64,000 nucleotides of DNA from Zygnema cylindricum (GCA_037447655.1 JBBHKE010000387.1:248001-312000); one strand, 5' to 3'. Positions 1-11,252 are shown, counted from the stretch's first letter. Notes: generated from the letters alone by a model not told the origin. A program made the numbers and translations.

Positions 1-254
1 GCTCCTCACGGAAATATGGACGGATAGTACGGACAAATCTCTATGATAATTACGTGCGTAATGCACAACTGTACGGCATCCGCTACGAGCCAAAAGAGTC
101 AGGGTTCACAGTCATCACTGTGAAAGCTGCACTTCCTCCCTCATTTAAAATACTGCAGCATAGTCACCACTCACCAGTACAATCCACTTCTCCCCTCTCC
201 CTCTCCCTCTCCCTCTCTCTCTCCCTCTATCCACTCTCGTTCTCTCTCCCTCCC

Positions 255-285
<31 letters not shown>

Positions 286-288
286 ATT
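1..288 (+). promoter_or_regulatory. 5' flank and pyrimidine-rich leader of DHAD
   Basis: No gene is supported here. The first 170 bases are ordinary mixed sequence. From about 180 to 288 the + strand is almost pure C and T (CTCTCC and CTCTCT runs) and runs straight into the DHAD start codon. A similar CT tract sits just before the ATG at 15150, so these tracts may be part of 5' leaders or core promoters. That function is inferred. Open frames on both strands here are low-complexity by-products of the CT repeat. Confidence 0.4.
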
Positions 289-797
289 ATGGCGACTCTC
301 AGCCATGTCACGTCTTCTCTCTCCTCCACATCTCTTACAACTCTCCAAACCAAATCCCTCTCCCTTCCTCATTCCTCTTTCCTCCCTTCCTCTCACTCTC
401 TCTCTCTCCCCTCTCTCACCTCCCTCTCCTCCTCTCACCTCTCTTTTTCAACCTCAGCCTCTCTTTCCAAAGACAGTCTCCCCTCAGCTTCCGGAACTCG
501 TTCAAAACGTGACGTCACGGCCATGGCTGTGGCAGTTCCCTCTCCAGAGACGAGAGAGAGAGAGGTGGAGGGGGTAGAGGGAGAGACTCCCCTTAACAAA
601 TATAGTTCAAGAATTACTCAGCCTAAGTCTCAAGGGGCCTCTCAGGCTATGTTGTACGGAGTGGGACTTACAGAGGAAGATATGAATAAACCACAAGTAA
701 GTCTTTTTCGCCTCTCTCTCTCTCTCTCTCTCTCCCCTCGTCTTTCTCTCTCCTCTCTCCTCTCTGTCTCGTACCTCCATCTCCTCCGTCTCCTCTT

Positions 798-829
<32 letters not shown>

Positions 830-3800
830 CCTCTTCTTTTTTTCCTGTCTTCTTTTATATGTACACTGTATTCCTCTCTCTTAAATACCATTTTATTTAT
901 CCGCTCTGTCTTCCACTTTCTTCATTTGCTCTCGCTCTCTCACATTCTGCGTCTCTCTCTCTCCCCCTTCATTTATGTCAGCACCCCTCTCCATTTTTCT
1001 ATAAAAACTTGACTCTGACAAAACAAACAAACAAAAGAAAAGGATAAAGTTTCCAAAATAGTTTTTATTTCCTTTATTTAGTTAGATTCTGCAAGGTGAC
1101 AAAATATAATATTAAGTTTTTGACTATCCCCCCTTTTTTGTTTGGAGCCTATTGACTTATTATTTTTTATTTTTTTCAGGTTAGTTTCATAATAATTAGA
1201 CATCAGAAATAATAGCTGGACAATAGAACTTATAATTAGACATAATTTCGTTTTTTCAAGTTGTATTTATGATGATTCACTAGGCATCATAATTAGATGT
1301 AATTTTATTTTTTCAAGTTACATATAATGGTTTAGCACTTTTAGGTGCATGTTTTAAAATTATACTTTTATCTGAAAACTTATTTGAAACTTAGAAACCG
1401 CAGTTCATGGTACAAAATTTATGTACTTTTGTAAGATAAAAAATTAAGAGACTTGCATACAACAATTTATCAAGTTGATATAATCAACTTGGTTAAATAT
1501 TGTTTTATTTGAATTTGTCGGTTAATGTTCCGTTGATTTTGCAATCAAGATATTTATTCTTACAATATCTTGAATAGCTCTAATTATTATTAAAATTTTG
1601 TCTATGGGGAACTTTTTTTTTTGTTTTTTGTGACATTGCCAATTTTGACATTTATAGCAATTTGTTTATTTATTTGAAATTTATGGCAATTTATGTCGAT
1701 TTGTTAAAGATTTTCAATTGTTAATGAAGTTTTGTCTATAAAGAATTTCCATTATCTCAGTGTTACGTTTATTGTGATATTATTTATTTTGACATTTTTA
1801 TTTTTGTCCACTTTTTTTTTGACATTTATTTTGGCATTTTATTGCCACTTTTATTTGACATGATATTATTTACTTTTTATAATGTATTGACACTTTTTTC
1901 TGCCACATTGTATGTTAGCAATATCTTATTTCAACAATCATTATTATTATTATTATGTTTTGTAAGTTAATGATTTATTAATGTTTAGATTTTATTTCTT
2001 ATCTTTCAATCTGTACTGATGTTACTTTAAGGAGGTCCTATTAAACAAACATTATTATGTTGTCGATTGATGTATATACAAATTAATGGTTCATTTCATT
2101 ACTTGGCCATTTAATTCTTTTCCGATGTTACTTTTCTTCCAGAATGTTTCTTGAAATGTTTGACACTTTTTTGACATTGTAGGCTAACGCTATCGTATTT
2201 TAACAAACATTATCATATTTTCTATTGTTTAATTCGATCCCTGTCTATTATATTAACGTTTCTCTGCTCTGGTCTATTACTTTTTCTTTTTCGATCTTTC
2301 TTTACTGACTTTTTTTCCTGAAATGTTTTTTGAGATGTTTCTTAAAATTATAAAATGTTTTTTTTTTTTTCAGGTGGGAGTTCTTCGGTTTAGCATGAGG
2401 GAAATACTTCGATTTTCTAATCTTACTGATGTTCCTTTTCTTGAAATGTTTCCTACATTGTTTTCTGAAACGTTTAAGATGTTTTTTTTTTTTTTTTTCA
2501 GGTGGGAGTTTCTTCGGTTTGGTATGAAGGAAACACTTGCAACATGCATCTTTTAAAATTGGCGGAAGTTATAAAGGAGGGAGTGAGAGAGGCAGGAATG
2601 GTCGGTTTTCGATTTAATACAATTGGAGTGAGTGATGGGATTTCTATGGGGACCGAAGGAATGTGTTACAGGTGAGATTTTTAAATCCTGGCTTTTAGTT
2701 TTGAGTTTTTATTTTTGAGATTTTAATTTTTAGTTTTAGTTATGGGTTTTGATTTGGGTTTTAGATCCGGGTTTTAATCTTGTACTTTTCTTTCTCTTTC
2801 GAACTTTAGGCTGTCAAGAAGTTAAGGAGGTTTGCCACTGGCTAGTTTTTTTGTTCTCCTTTTTCCCCCCTCCCTTTTTTTCCTTCCATCTTTCGCTTGT
2901 TCCTCCCTTAGATGATATCTTTCCTAAAATTTTATCCTTTTTCTGAAGAGAATGAGCTAGTTAGATTTCAAGGCCTCTTTTGCCTGCCATTTTTTTCTCT
3001 CCTTTGTCCTGGTCCTTTTTCCCGCAGACAAGAACGTCTTTGACATAAAAATCTTTTTTCTTTCTGGATGGAATGAGCTGGATAGTTGTCAATCTCATGA
3101 TTTAATTGCCCCTCCCCCTTTATCCCTCTTCTCTCTCTCCTTTCCTCTTTATTCGTCCACCATTTTCTCCTTTTCGCTACATCTCCTCTCTCCCTGCCCT
3201 TCTTCCTCTCCTTTTTCCCTCTTTGTTCTCCCTTAGACGGTATCTCGCCTAAATTTTTTTGAATGGGGTAGTTTACAGTCTCACGGTCTAACTGCCCCAC
3301 TTCCTCCTCCCTTCTCCGCTCTCTCCCTCCCATTAAATTCTTCCTTAGAATTTTTTTGTCTCTGGGGAGAATAAATTGTCTAGTTTGCATTCTCTCGCTT
3401 TCTCCCTCCTCCCCTCCCCTTTTTCCTTCTGTCCTTCTCTCCTTCCTCCTTTAGCATGTACCTCGCCTACAATTCTGTTTTTCTTTCTGGGGAGAACGAA
3501 TGGGGTATTTTGCAATCTCGTAGTCTAATTGCCTGTCTTCCTCCTCCCCTCTCCACTCTCTCTCCTCTCCTTCAAAAAACCTCCCTTAGACCATATCTTG
3601 CTGAATTTTTGTATTTTTTTCAGGGTAGAATGAGTGGGGTAGTTTAGAGTCTCGCGACTATTTCAGGGCCCTCTACTTCCTTCCCTCTCTGTTCTCTCCC
3701 TTCCCCTTTTTTCCTTCCATCTTTCTCTCCTTCCTCCCTTTATCTAGCCTAAACTTCTGTTTTTTTTTCTGGGGAGAATGATGGATTAGTTTACAGTCTC

Positions 3801-6800
3801 GCGACCTAATTGCAGACAGCATAGAAACCGTTATGGGGGCCCAATGGTACGACGCCAATATCTCCATTCCAGGATGCGACAAAAATGTAAGTAAAAATTC
3901 CTTACCTGCATTACGTACAAAAACAACAACAACGACGACGACTACAACAGTGTTAAAGATTATTTGGGGATATCGTAATCTATCCCCAAATGTAGTTTTT
4001 GTCTTTTTTTCTCAAAAGAGAATTGAAATGTACTTCACTAAGATCACAATATCCTGAAGTCACTTTCTTCAGATACGAAAAAACTAAGTTTCAGAAAGAT
4101 ACATTCTTTTCATGGCTGTATATGTGTATTGTATCGGTTTTTTTTCTAAAATCCTTACCAAATTTCTTTTTTCTCAAGAACATTGTAGCATAGAAGTTGA
4201 CACTTCATTTGCAAGTTCCTAATTCTCCCTCTCCCTCCTCCCTCTTCCTCTCTCCTCTCTCCTCTCACTCACGTCTCACTTCCCCCGTCCTCCTCTTCTT
4301 CCTCTCCCTCTTTTCTCTCCACTCCTCTGGTTACTCTTCCTCTCTCTCCTCACCTTTGCCTTTCTTCCTTTCCCTCTCTCGTCCCTCATTCGCAAGCTTA
4401 TCCTATCAGAAGTGGGAAATGAGGGCCTCATTTTTATCCTCTCTCTCCTCTCCTTGTCCTTGTCTTCCTTTCCCTCTCTCTGTCCTCTTTCTTCAGCAGT
4501 TTCTCGCATCTGAAGTGGGAAATGAGGGCCTTCCATTTTCATCCTCTCTCTCCTCTCCTTTTCCTTGTCTTCCTTCCCCTCCTTCTCTCCTCTTCCTTCA
4601 CCAGTTTCGCCTATCTGAAGTGGGAAACGATGGTCTTCCATTTTTGTACTTTTCCAGATGCCAGGTGTCGTTATGGCTATGGCTCGTTTGAATCGCCCGA
4701 GTTTGATGGTCTATGGAGGGACCATTAAGGTAAGAACACCACGGTTATTAGTGTGGAGTAAAATGGTTTTTTAATCCGAAAAGTTTTTTTTTGTGAAAAT
4801 GGAAAGCAGATGGAACTTAATAGGAGTTAATTTTCCTTTTGAAGCACAAATCTAAAGTTGGAGCAACTAGTATGATTCAAGATTGTGGGTTTTTGTCGAT
4901 TTGTTTAAATAGAGAGATTAAGGTGATGATCTACTCCTCCCTTTTTTAACATTTTTGTCCTTTTCTGGTTTCTTAATGAGTTCACAGCCAGGCTACTCCA
5001 ATGGGGCAACACTCGACATTGTCTCTGCATTCCAAGTAAGACAAAAATGTACTTTGTTGGACCAAACTGCATTTCATATGAGACAAAATATGTACTGTAC
5101 ACCATGACACTATATCGGCGCCCCTGAAATTTACCCCTCGAACCTAAAATAGTATCAATGGTACTAATTGTTTTTTTCTTAATGCTAATTCTTTAAACGA
5201 CTCAAAAACAGCCATGTCATTTGGAACTCAATTAGAATCAATAACACTAATGTAAACCCCACACTTATAATTTCTTTACCATAACAACAATCCACGTAGT
5301 ACTGAACTAAAAACCAAGCTACACTGTGACGTTATTATCGCTAAGAGATAATTAATAGGACTGTTTTAATGTTGATAAATATATTTCCGCTCCAATTGCC
5401 GTGATTGTGAACTTCAAGAAGAACTAGCGTCAAGAAAAAAACAGTTTGTATTAATGTCGCTATTTTGTGTTCAGGAGGCACAAAAGGCCGGGGCAAAATT
5501 AGTGTTACTAAGGCTAATAGCGATTGACAATGTAATAGACCTAAAATCGTGAACAGTGTTTGATGAACGAATCCGTACCATTTTGCAGAGCTATGGCCAA
5601 TATGTCGCGGGATCGATAACGGAAGCGGAGAGACAGGCCATTGTCAAACATTCTTGTCCCGGAGAGGGAGCTTGTGGAGGGATGTATACCGCAAATACTA
5701 TGGCATCTGCAATTGAGGCTCTTGGACTTACTCTTCCTTACAGGTATCTTCTAAACAAGAATGTCGAATATTTGGTAGTTGACTTGTTTTTTTCTTTCGC
5801 CTTCATGGATAGTCAAACAGGAATCGGAAAAAACAGGAATCGTTATTCATTTTGTGGAAAACTTGACTTACTGGTTTAGTTTCCGCCGGGTGTTTTACAT
5901 CTTTATCTGTTAATAATATTTTTTACGTTGATAAACTTGTGATATTACTTGTATATTACGGAATTTTTATAATTTACTCTTTTTTTGTAATTTTTATGGA
6001 TTCTTTACGGATTCTGTTGAACCGTAACCATAATGTCACGTACGACGGTGTACATTGGTATGTAGAAACAAGCGACAAAATCATACAGTTAGAAATAGGA
6101 ATTCATTTTTTTCCGTAATACAATGTTTTTTGAATGTTATCTTGAATGTTTTTGGAATCATATTGGAAGAGTTTGGGATTGGCTTTGGAATGGATTTTGA
6201 AGGTTTTTGAGTGTTTTTGGAGTTTTTTTGCAGTTCTTCGATTCCTGCAGAAGATCCATTGAAGGTGGAAGAATGTAAACTCGCGGGACGATATATTTTG
6301 GAACTTTTAAAAAATGATTTAAAACCGAGAGACATTATTACTCGAGCTTCGCTGGAAAATGCGATGGTGACAGTTGTCGCACTCGGAGGGTCTACAAATG
6401 CGGTTCTCCATCTCATTGCCATAGCTAGGTGAGAGAGAGAGAATTTTTTCTACTCACAAAAAACCAGTTTTTCCTGGTTTTTGGGCTCAAATTTTATTCT
6501 TTTTTAAATCAACACGATTGAACTTGACTCTACATTTTGTTACTGTTTCTTTTACTCACAAAAAACCATATTTTCCTGGTTTTTGTGCTCATTTTGTGCT
6601 TTTTTTTTTAGATCCGCGGGACTGAACTTGACTCTGGATGACTTTCAGCGAGTCAGCGATCGCGTCCCTTTCATCGCTGATTTGAAACCGAGTGGGAAAT
6701 ATGTCATGGAAGATGTTCACAAGGTGAGGGAGGGAAGGGAGGGAGGGAGGGAGGGGAGGGAGGGAGGGAGGGAGAAGGAGGGAGGGAGTATGAGTATGAT

Positions 6801-9800
6801 ATATGGAAATGTTAGGAAAAATAGACCATAATAGACTCATAATTGGTTACCAGAAAACATTATTAAGAAAAAAAAATATCGGATTGTGAACCATACTATA
6901 ACGGCTATTTATCAACATTTGTTGTTGAAGTATCACCTAATGGTTATGGCCGATTATGACCATACAACCTATGAATAATTTTTCATTTTTTATGTGAGAG
7001 TCGAAAATGTTCCTACTGTTGTTTGATTTAGGTTTTTGTTTGTTCAGATCAGGATTTCCTTAGTGTGCTTTTATGTTTTTTTAGGGTTTATCTGAAAAGG
7101 GTTTTTTGGTTATGGGGTATAAATGGGTTCAGGTTGGTGGTACTCCAGCTGTTCTTAAATACCTTTTGGAAAAAGGTCTTTTAGATGGAAGCTGTATGAC
7201 AGGTAGTTTCACACAACCTTTTCTTTTTCTTGGTTCTTTTTCTTTTTTTTGGTTCTTTTTCTTTTTCTTCTCCTTCTTCCTTTTTGTTTCCTTCCTTATT
7301 CGTGTGTTTTCTTTCAATTTTTCATTCTTTTCTCTTCATTTTCCTTCCTTTTCATTCCTTTTTCTTTTGCCTTTACTTTTATTTCCTTTCTTTCCACCTT
7401 TCCTTTCCTTTTTTCTTTCTTTTTCAATAAATTTGTGTCAAGAAAATGTTATAAGTTTCTTTTTCTTTTTCTTCTCGTTTTTTTTTTCTTTGTTTTTGCT
7501 TCTTCACCTGTAATATTTTCTCAAGAAATTTTAGTCGATTAAAATCTAAGGTTTCAGTTATTACAATGTGTTTTCAGTCAAATGTGTATTACTGTGACGT
7601 CTTTCTTAATAGTGGACTTGTTATGAAGTTTAAGCTTATTTCCAAAATATCTGAACTGTAAGTCAATCGATAAACAAAAAAAATAAAAAACTGATCTCTC
7701 CTTTTTTTTATTTATTTTGGGTGGGCAGTGACCGGAAAAACTTTGGCAGAAAATTTGGAAGGCTGCCCGGCCCTTTCAGACAAACAGGCGCGGAAATTTT
7801 TATTTTTAATTTGATTTGTTTATTTATTTGTTTATTTTATTTTTATTGCTATTTTCAATCAAATTATAATGTTCTCAAGCAAGTTCAGGAAGTCACACTT
7901 GTAAAATTTTCTTTTGGCAAAATTGTTTTGTAAAATAACCTCCTTTTAGAAATTTCACACGAATTGCTGGTGAAATTGTTTAGAAAAATATAAAATAACT
8001 TTGGTTTGGTTTTGAAATTAATTTATATTTTTTTTTGCACTTCGTAATTTTTTATTTTTTTTTAAGAAATTGATTTTACCTTTGGAAACACCGGTTAAAA
8101 TTACATCTCTCTCTCTTTCCTCTCTCTCACCCCCTTCTATCGGTCCTCTTTGTCTACTTCTCCCTCCTCTCTCTCGTCCTCTGGTATCTTAGGACTTACA
8201 TTGCTTTTCTTGTCATTTCTTGCAGGAAGTTATTTTGCCCTTAGAAGCTCCCATTAAAGCCACGGGGCATTTACAAACTCTTTACGGAAATTTAGCTCCG
8301 GAAGGCTCTGTAGCTAAAATTACCGGAAAAGATTCAGGCTTCCATTTCCTCCCTTATCTTCCCTCTTCCCCCTCCCTCTTCCCTCCCTCCTCTCCTCTCG
8401 TCTCCCTCTTCCCTCCTGCTCCTCCCTCCCCATCTCCCCCTCTCCCTCTTTTTCTATCTCGCTCCTCCTCCTCTCCCCTCCTCTCCCCTCCTCCTTTCCT
8501 CCTCTGCCCTCCACTCTCTCTCCCTCTCTCCTCCCCCCCCCTCTCCCCCTCTCCCTCTCTTCCTCTCTCTCTCTCTGTGTGTGTGTGTGGTGGACAATGC
8601 TGATATTTTGTCCTTCGTTTGTTTCTTTGTTTTTCTGTTTGCTTTTGGCTTTTTCTATATCAATAAACAGGTCAGCTCATTTTTGAGGAGAAAAATCAGC
8701 TCATGAAACACGAAAGTTTTAAGGTAGAGTGAGGAGAAACAACTGCAGGGAAAGGTAAGATCGAGAGAAAAAGGTGAGAGGGAAAAGGTGAGAGAGAGCA
8801 AGTAAAAAACCTGAAAAAAGAGAACAGTTGAGGGGAAGGAAAACCTGAAACAAGAGAAAATGGTGAGGGGGCAAATGGAGTGGCCGAAGAAAATCTTTCA
8901 AAATATTCTGGAAAGAAAATCGTTCAAGAGCTTTTAAAAAGGTTTTGAAATCCTTTAAGTTGCCTTTAAATGCCTTTATATTGTCTTTTTAAAGCCTTAA
9001 CATTGTCTTTTTAAAGCCTTTAAATGTTGATTTTTTGAAAAACTTGTCAGGAGTTCTGAAAAACTTTGAAAAGGATAGCAAATAATATTGCCAGGTGAAC
9101 CCTGTGGTGGTAATTCGAGGGAAGAGGGAGGGAAATCGAGGGAGAGGGAGGGAGGGATCTAAAGGATTATAAATCATATTGCCAGGTGGCGGTTTTTTAC
9201 AGGGCACTGTGGTGGTAATCCGAGGGGAGGGGCCCAAAGGGGGTCCAGGGATGCCCGAAATGTTGACTCCCACAAGTGCCATTATGGGGGCTGGACTTGG
9301 AAAGGTGAAAGAGAGTTTTTTTCTAGTTCCTTTTTCTCTTTAATTTATTTTATTATTGTTGAATATTACTTTGTTTCTTTTTCTTGTAGTGTTATTGACA
9401 GACAGTCTACACTATTTTGAAGAGCAGATTTTGTCTTTTTGTGACAGGAAGTCGCATTATTGACAGACGGCCGATTTTCGGGCGGCTCTCACGGATTCGT
9501 GGTGGGACATGTCTGTCCAGAGGCTCAGGTATTTTATTTTTATATTTTTTTATTTGTTTTTATGTATTCAAATTCGGTTTTTGCTTGTATCCTGTTTTTG
9601 TCTCTATTCAGTTGTTGTCTTCAATCAGTTTTTTTCCATATTCAGTTCTTGTCGTTGTTCATTTTTTTCTTATATTATGTCGTTATTTAGATTCGTGGTT
9701 TGACATGTCCGTCCAGAGGCTCAGAGACAAAACTTTACTTTTTTGTTTTTTTAAATGTAATAAAATGTGTTGTACACCATATTGAACTCAAAGCATACGT

Positions 9801-11252
9801 TGTATCATATCGTTCGCAAGGGAAATAAATTTAAAATAAAATAAAATGAAACAAAAATAAAATAAAACAAAAATAAAACAAATAATAATAATAATAATAA
9901 TAAAAAATTGTGATGCGTTTTCTATACGTAGAATTAATAAGAAATTTATTTGAGGACTGATTTAGTGTTAACCAGCTTTAACGACGTTTTACAACATTAT
10001 GTAACATAACTTTATGTGACGTTGTCAACATTGTATCGATGTGTAATATTAAACAACATTATCGATTTTATGCTTCATTATGCAGCATTATGAACATTAT
10101 AATTCATTATACAACATTATCAACATTATAGTTCATTATACAATCAACATTATACAACATTATGGTACATTATACAACATCATCAACATTATTAACATTA
10201 TACAACATTACCAACATTATGGTTCATTATACAACACCATTCAACATTATCAACATCATCAACATCATGGTTCATTATAAAACATTATCAACATTATCAA
10301 CATTATCAACATCATCAATATTATCAACATTATCAACATGACCAACATTATGGCTCATTATACAACATTATCAAAATTATTAAAACTATCAACATTATCA
10401 ACATTATCAACATTATCAACATCATCAACATTATCAACATTATCAACATTTTAGTTCATCATACAACATTATCAGCATTACAATTCATTATACAACACTA
10501 TCAACAAAACATAATGTTATCAACATTATAGTTCATTATACATTATCAACATTATACAACATTACCATCATCGTTCCAGCGTTATCCAACAACAGTTAAT
10601 ATTATTGTACTTTGTATAACTTAATAAGTTAAGAGTGTTTTTTGCAGGTCGGAGGTCCAATAGGCCTGGTTAAAAATGGAGACATCATCACTATTGATGT
10701 GGAGAAAAGAGCCATGAATATGGAGGTGTCAGAAGAGGAGTTAAAAAAGAGAAGAGAAGCTTGGACTGCTCCTCCTCTAAAGGCAACTCGGGGAACCCTT
10801 TATAAGGTACATTTTTTTTCTGACTAAATGTGCTGTTTTTTTGGGTTCTTTTGTTATCCTTTTTGTTATTTTTGTTATTTTAATATTCTTTTCTTATTCA
10901 TTTCTTAGTCTTATGTTCTTTCCTGATTCTGATTTTGATTGTGATTCGTATCCATTATTGTTATCCCTTTTGTTTTTGCTACCCATTTTGTTACCGTTAC
11001 TTTTTCTTTTTCTGGTTCTAGTTCTTATTCTGGTTTTGCTTCTTACCAGGTTTTCTTTTTTCACTATTTGTATTATTCGTCGCGTTGTTCTTTCTTGAAA
11101 ATGAGACGGGCACACATTTGATAAATTACCTTCTTTGTGATTTCTTTTATCGTCTAAATACATTTTTGTGTTTTTATGTGTGGTTTTTTTTATTTATGCA
11201 GTACATAAAACTGGTGAAATCTGCATCGGAAGGTTGTGTGACAGACGAATGA
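289..11252 (+). CDS. DHAD: Dihydroxy-acid dehydratase, plastid precursor, 16 exons
   Basis: Dihydroxy-acid dehydratase removes water from 2,3-dihydroxy acids in the valine, isoleucine and leucine pathway of the plastid. Exons: 289-696, 2502-2671, 3790-3886, 4658-4729, 4988-5035, 5589-5743, 6234-6428, 6612-6723, 7133-7202, 7729-7787, 8226-8337, 8671-8723, 9203-9304, 9448-9528, 10648-10806, 11202-11252. All join in frame to about 647 residues; plant enzymes are near 600. Residues 1 to about 100 are Ser/Leu-rich, fitting a transit peptide. Three [2Fe-2S] cysteines are visible: C149 (GNTCNMH), C222 (PGCDKN) and C294 ([12 protein letters not shown]). GRFSGGSHG lies at 559-567, and the C terminus is GCVTDE. 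Introns 10 and 11 seem to have GC donors. Exon 12 is short and diverged where the family has a GPALVFEGEE-like stretch, so a microexon may be missing there. Confidence 0.95.
697..2501 (+). other. DHAD intron 1, with an echo of exon 2
   Basis: The intron begins with CT microsatellite (about 706-760 and 798-835). It then becomes strongly AT-rich with irregular TTTGACATTT-like repetition. A diverged copy of the exon 2 acceptor and first 40 exon bases lies at 2371-2414, 128 bases before the real one at 2499. No other gene is seen. Confidence 0.6.
2371..2414 (+). repeat. Echo of DHAD exon 2 5' edge
   Basis: The segment starts CAGGTGGGAG and aligns with the real acceptor and exon start at 2499-2543. 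It has one single-base deletion and a handful of substitutions. The flanking GAAATGTTT...TTTTT sequence is duplicated too, so this is a tandem duplication with a period near 128 bases. The deletion breaks the reading frame, and the copy has no usable donor. Confidence 0.8.
2940..3825 (+). repeat. Degenerate tandem array echoing DHAD exon 3 acceptor region
   Basis: Six diverged units precede the real exon 3. Each has a CT-rich body, then CTCCCTTAGA..ATCTCGCCTAAA, then CTGGGGAGAATGA, then a copy of the exon edge (TAGTTTACAGTCTCGCGAC in the true copy). Copies of the edge are near 2949, 3070, 3261, 3369, 3495 and 3629. The functional one is 3776-3825. Spacing varies from about 90 to 190 bases. 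Several copies keep an AG at the acceptor position, so they are potential decoy splice sites. Confidence 0.75.
4385..4657 (+). repeat. Three-unit tandem repeat before DHAD exon 4
   Basis: The motif CTGAAGTGGGAAATGAGG followed by GCCTTCCATTTTCATCC-like sequence and a CT-rich body occurs three times, starting near 4399, 4511 and 4614. The period is about 105-112 bases. The third unit ends at the splice acceptor of exon 4. Confidence 0.75.
6450..6537 (+). repeat. Echo of DHAD exon 8 and its acceptor region
   Basis: TACTCACAAAAAACCA and the following polypyrimidine stretch recur about 102 bases later at 6553. The echo continues into TGAACTTGACTCT at 6519-6531, which is identical to exon 8 bases 6623-6635. 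The copy is otherwise diverged and lacks a clear acceptor. Confidence 0.75.
6724..7132 (+). other. DHAD intron 8, GA-rich microsatellite and AT-rich filler
   Basis: The intron starts with a GGGA/GGAG repeat at about 6730-6790. The rest is AT-rich and nothing else was recognised. Confidence 0.5.
8064..8105 (+). repeat. Echo of DHAD exon 11 5' edge
   Basis: Forty-two bases align without gaps to the acceptor and first codons of exon 11 (8223-8264), with about 27 matches. Translated in the same frame the copy reads [13 protein letters not shown] against [13 protein letters not shown] in the real exon, so the protein is conserved better than the DNA. An AG precedes it, but no donor follows before CT-rich repeat. 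It could be an old duplicate or a dead alternative exon. Confidence 0.6.
9084..9130 (+). repeat. Echo of DHAD exon 13 5' edge
   Basis: The stretch AATATTGCCAGGTG then CTGTGGTGGTAATTCGAGGG matches 9176-9235, where the real acceptor and exon 13 lie. The copy has lost about 18 bases that include the polypyrimidine tract and acceptor. Confidence 0.75.
9383..9410 (+). repeat. Echo of DHAD exon 14 5' edge
   Basis: TTATTGACAGAC preceded by TGTAGTG resembles the acceptor and start of exon 14 (9443-9471, CAGGAAGTCGCATTATTGAC). It lies about 60 bases upstream of the real copy. Confidence 0.6.
9689..9724 (+). repeat. Echo of DHAD exon 14 3' edge
   Basis: This 36-base segment matches exon 14 bases 9493-9528 with four mismatches, including the terminal CAGAGGCTCAG. 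After the copy comes AGACAA rather than a GT donor, so it is not spliceable. Exon 14 thus has echoes on both sides. Confidence 0.85.
10040..10625 (+). repeat. CAACATTAT minisatellite in DHAD intron 14
   Basis: About 580 bases are built from CAACATTAT and CATTATACAACATTAT units, with interspersed GGTTCATTATACAAC. The unit length is 9 with higher-order variants of about 30-40 bases. It gives an open frame full of His, Tyr and Asn, which is an artefact of the repeat. Confidence 0.9.

Noticed and set aside
54-1047. Overlapping 90-252 codon frames around DHAD exon 1, including extensions into intron 1
   Set aside because: They are CT-repeat artefacts. Only 289-696 is supported, by homology and the GT donor at 697.
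10080-10280. 66-codon His/Tyr/Asn frame
   Set aside because: Direct translation of the CAACATTAT minisatellite.
10040-10625. Possible CRISPR array
   Set aside because: Units are contiguous with no unique spacers, and the genome is eukaryotic.
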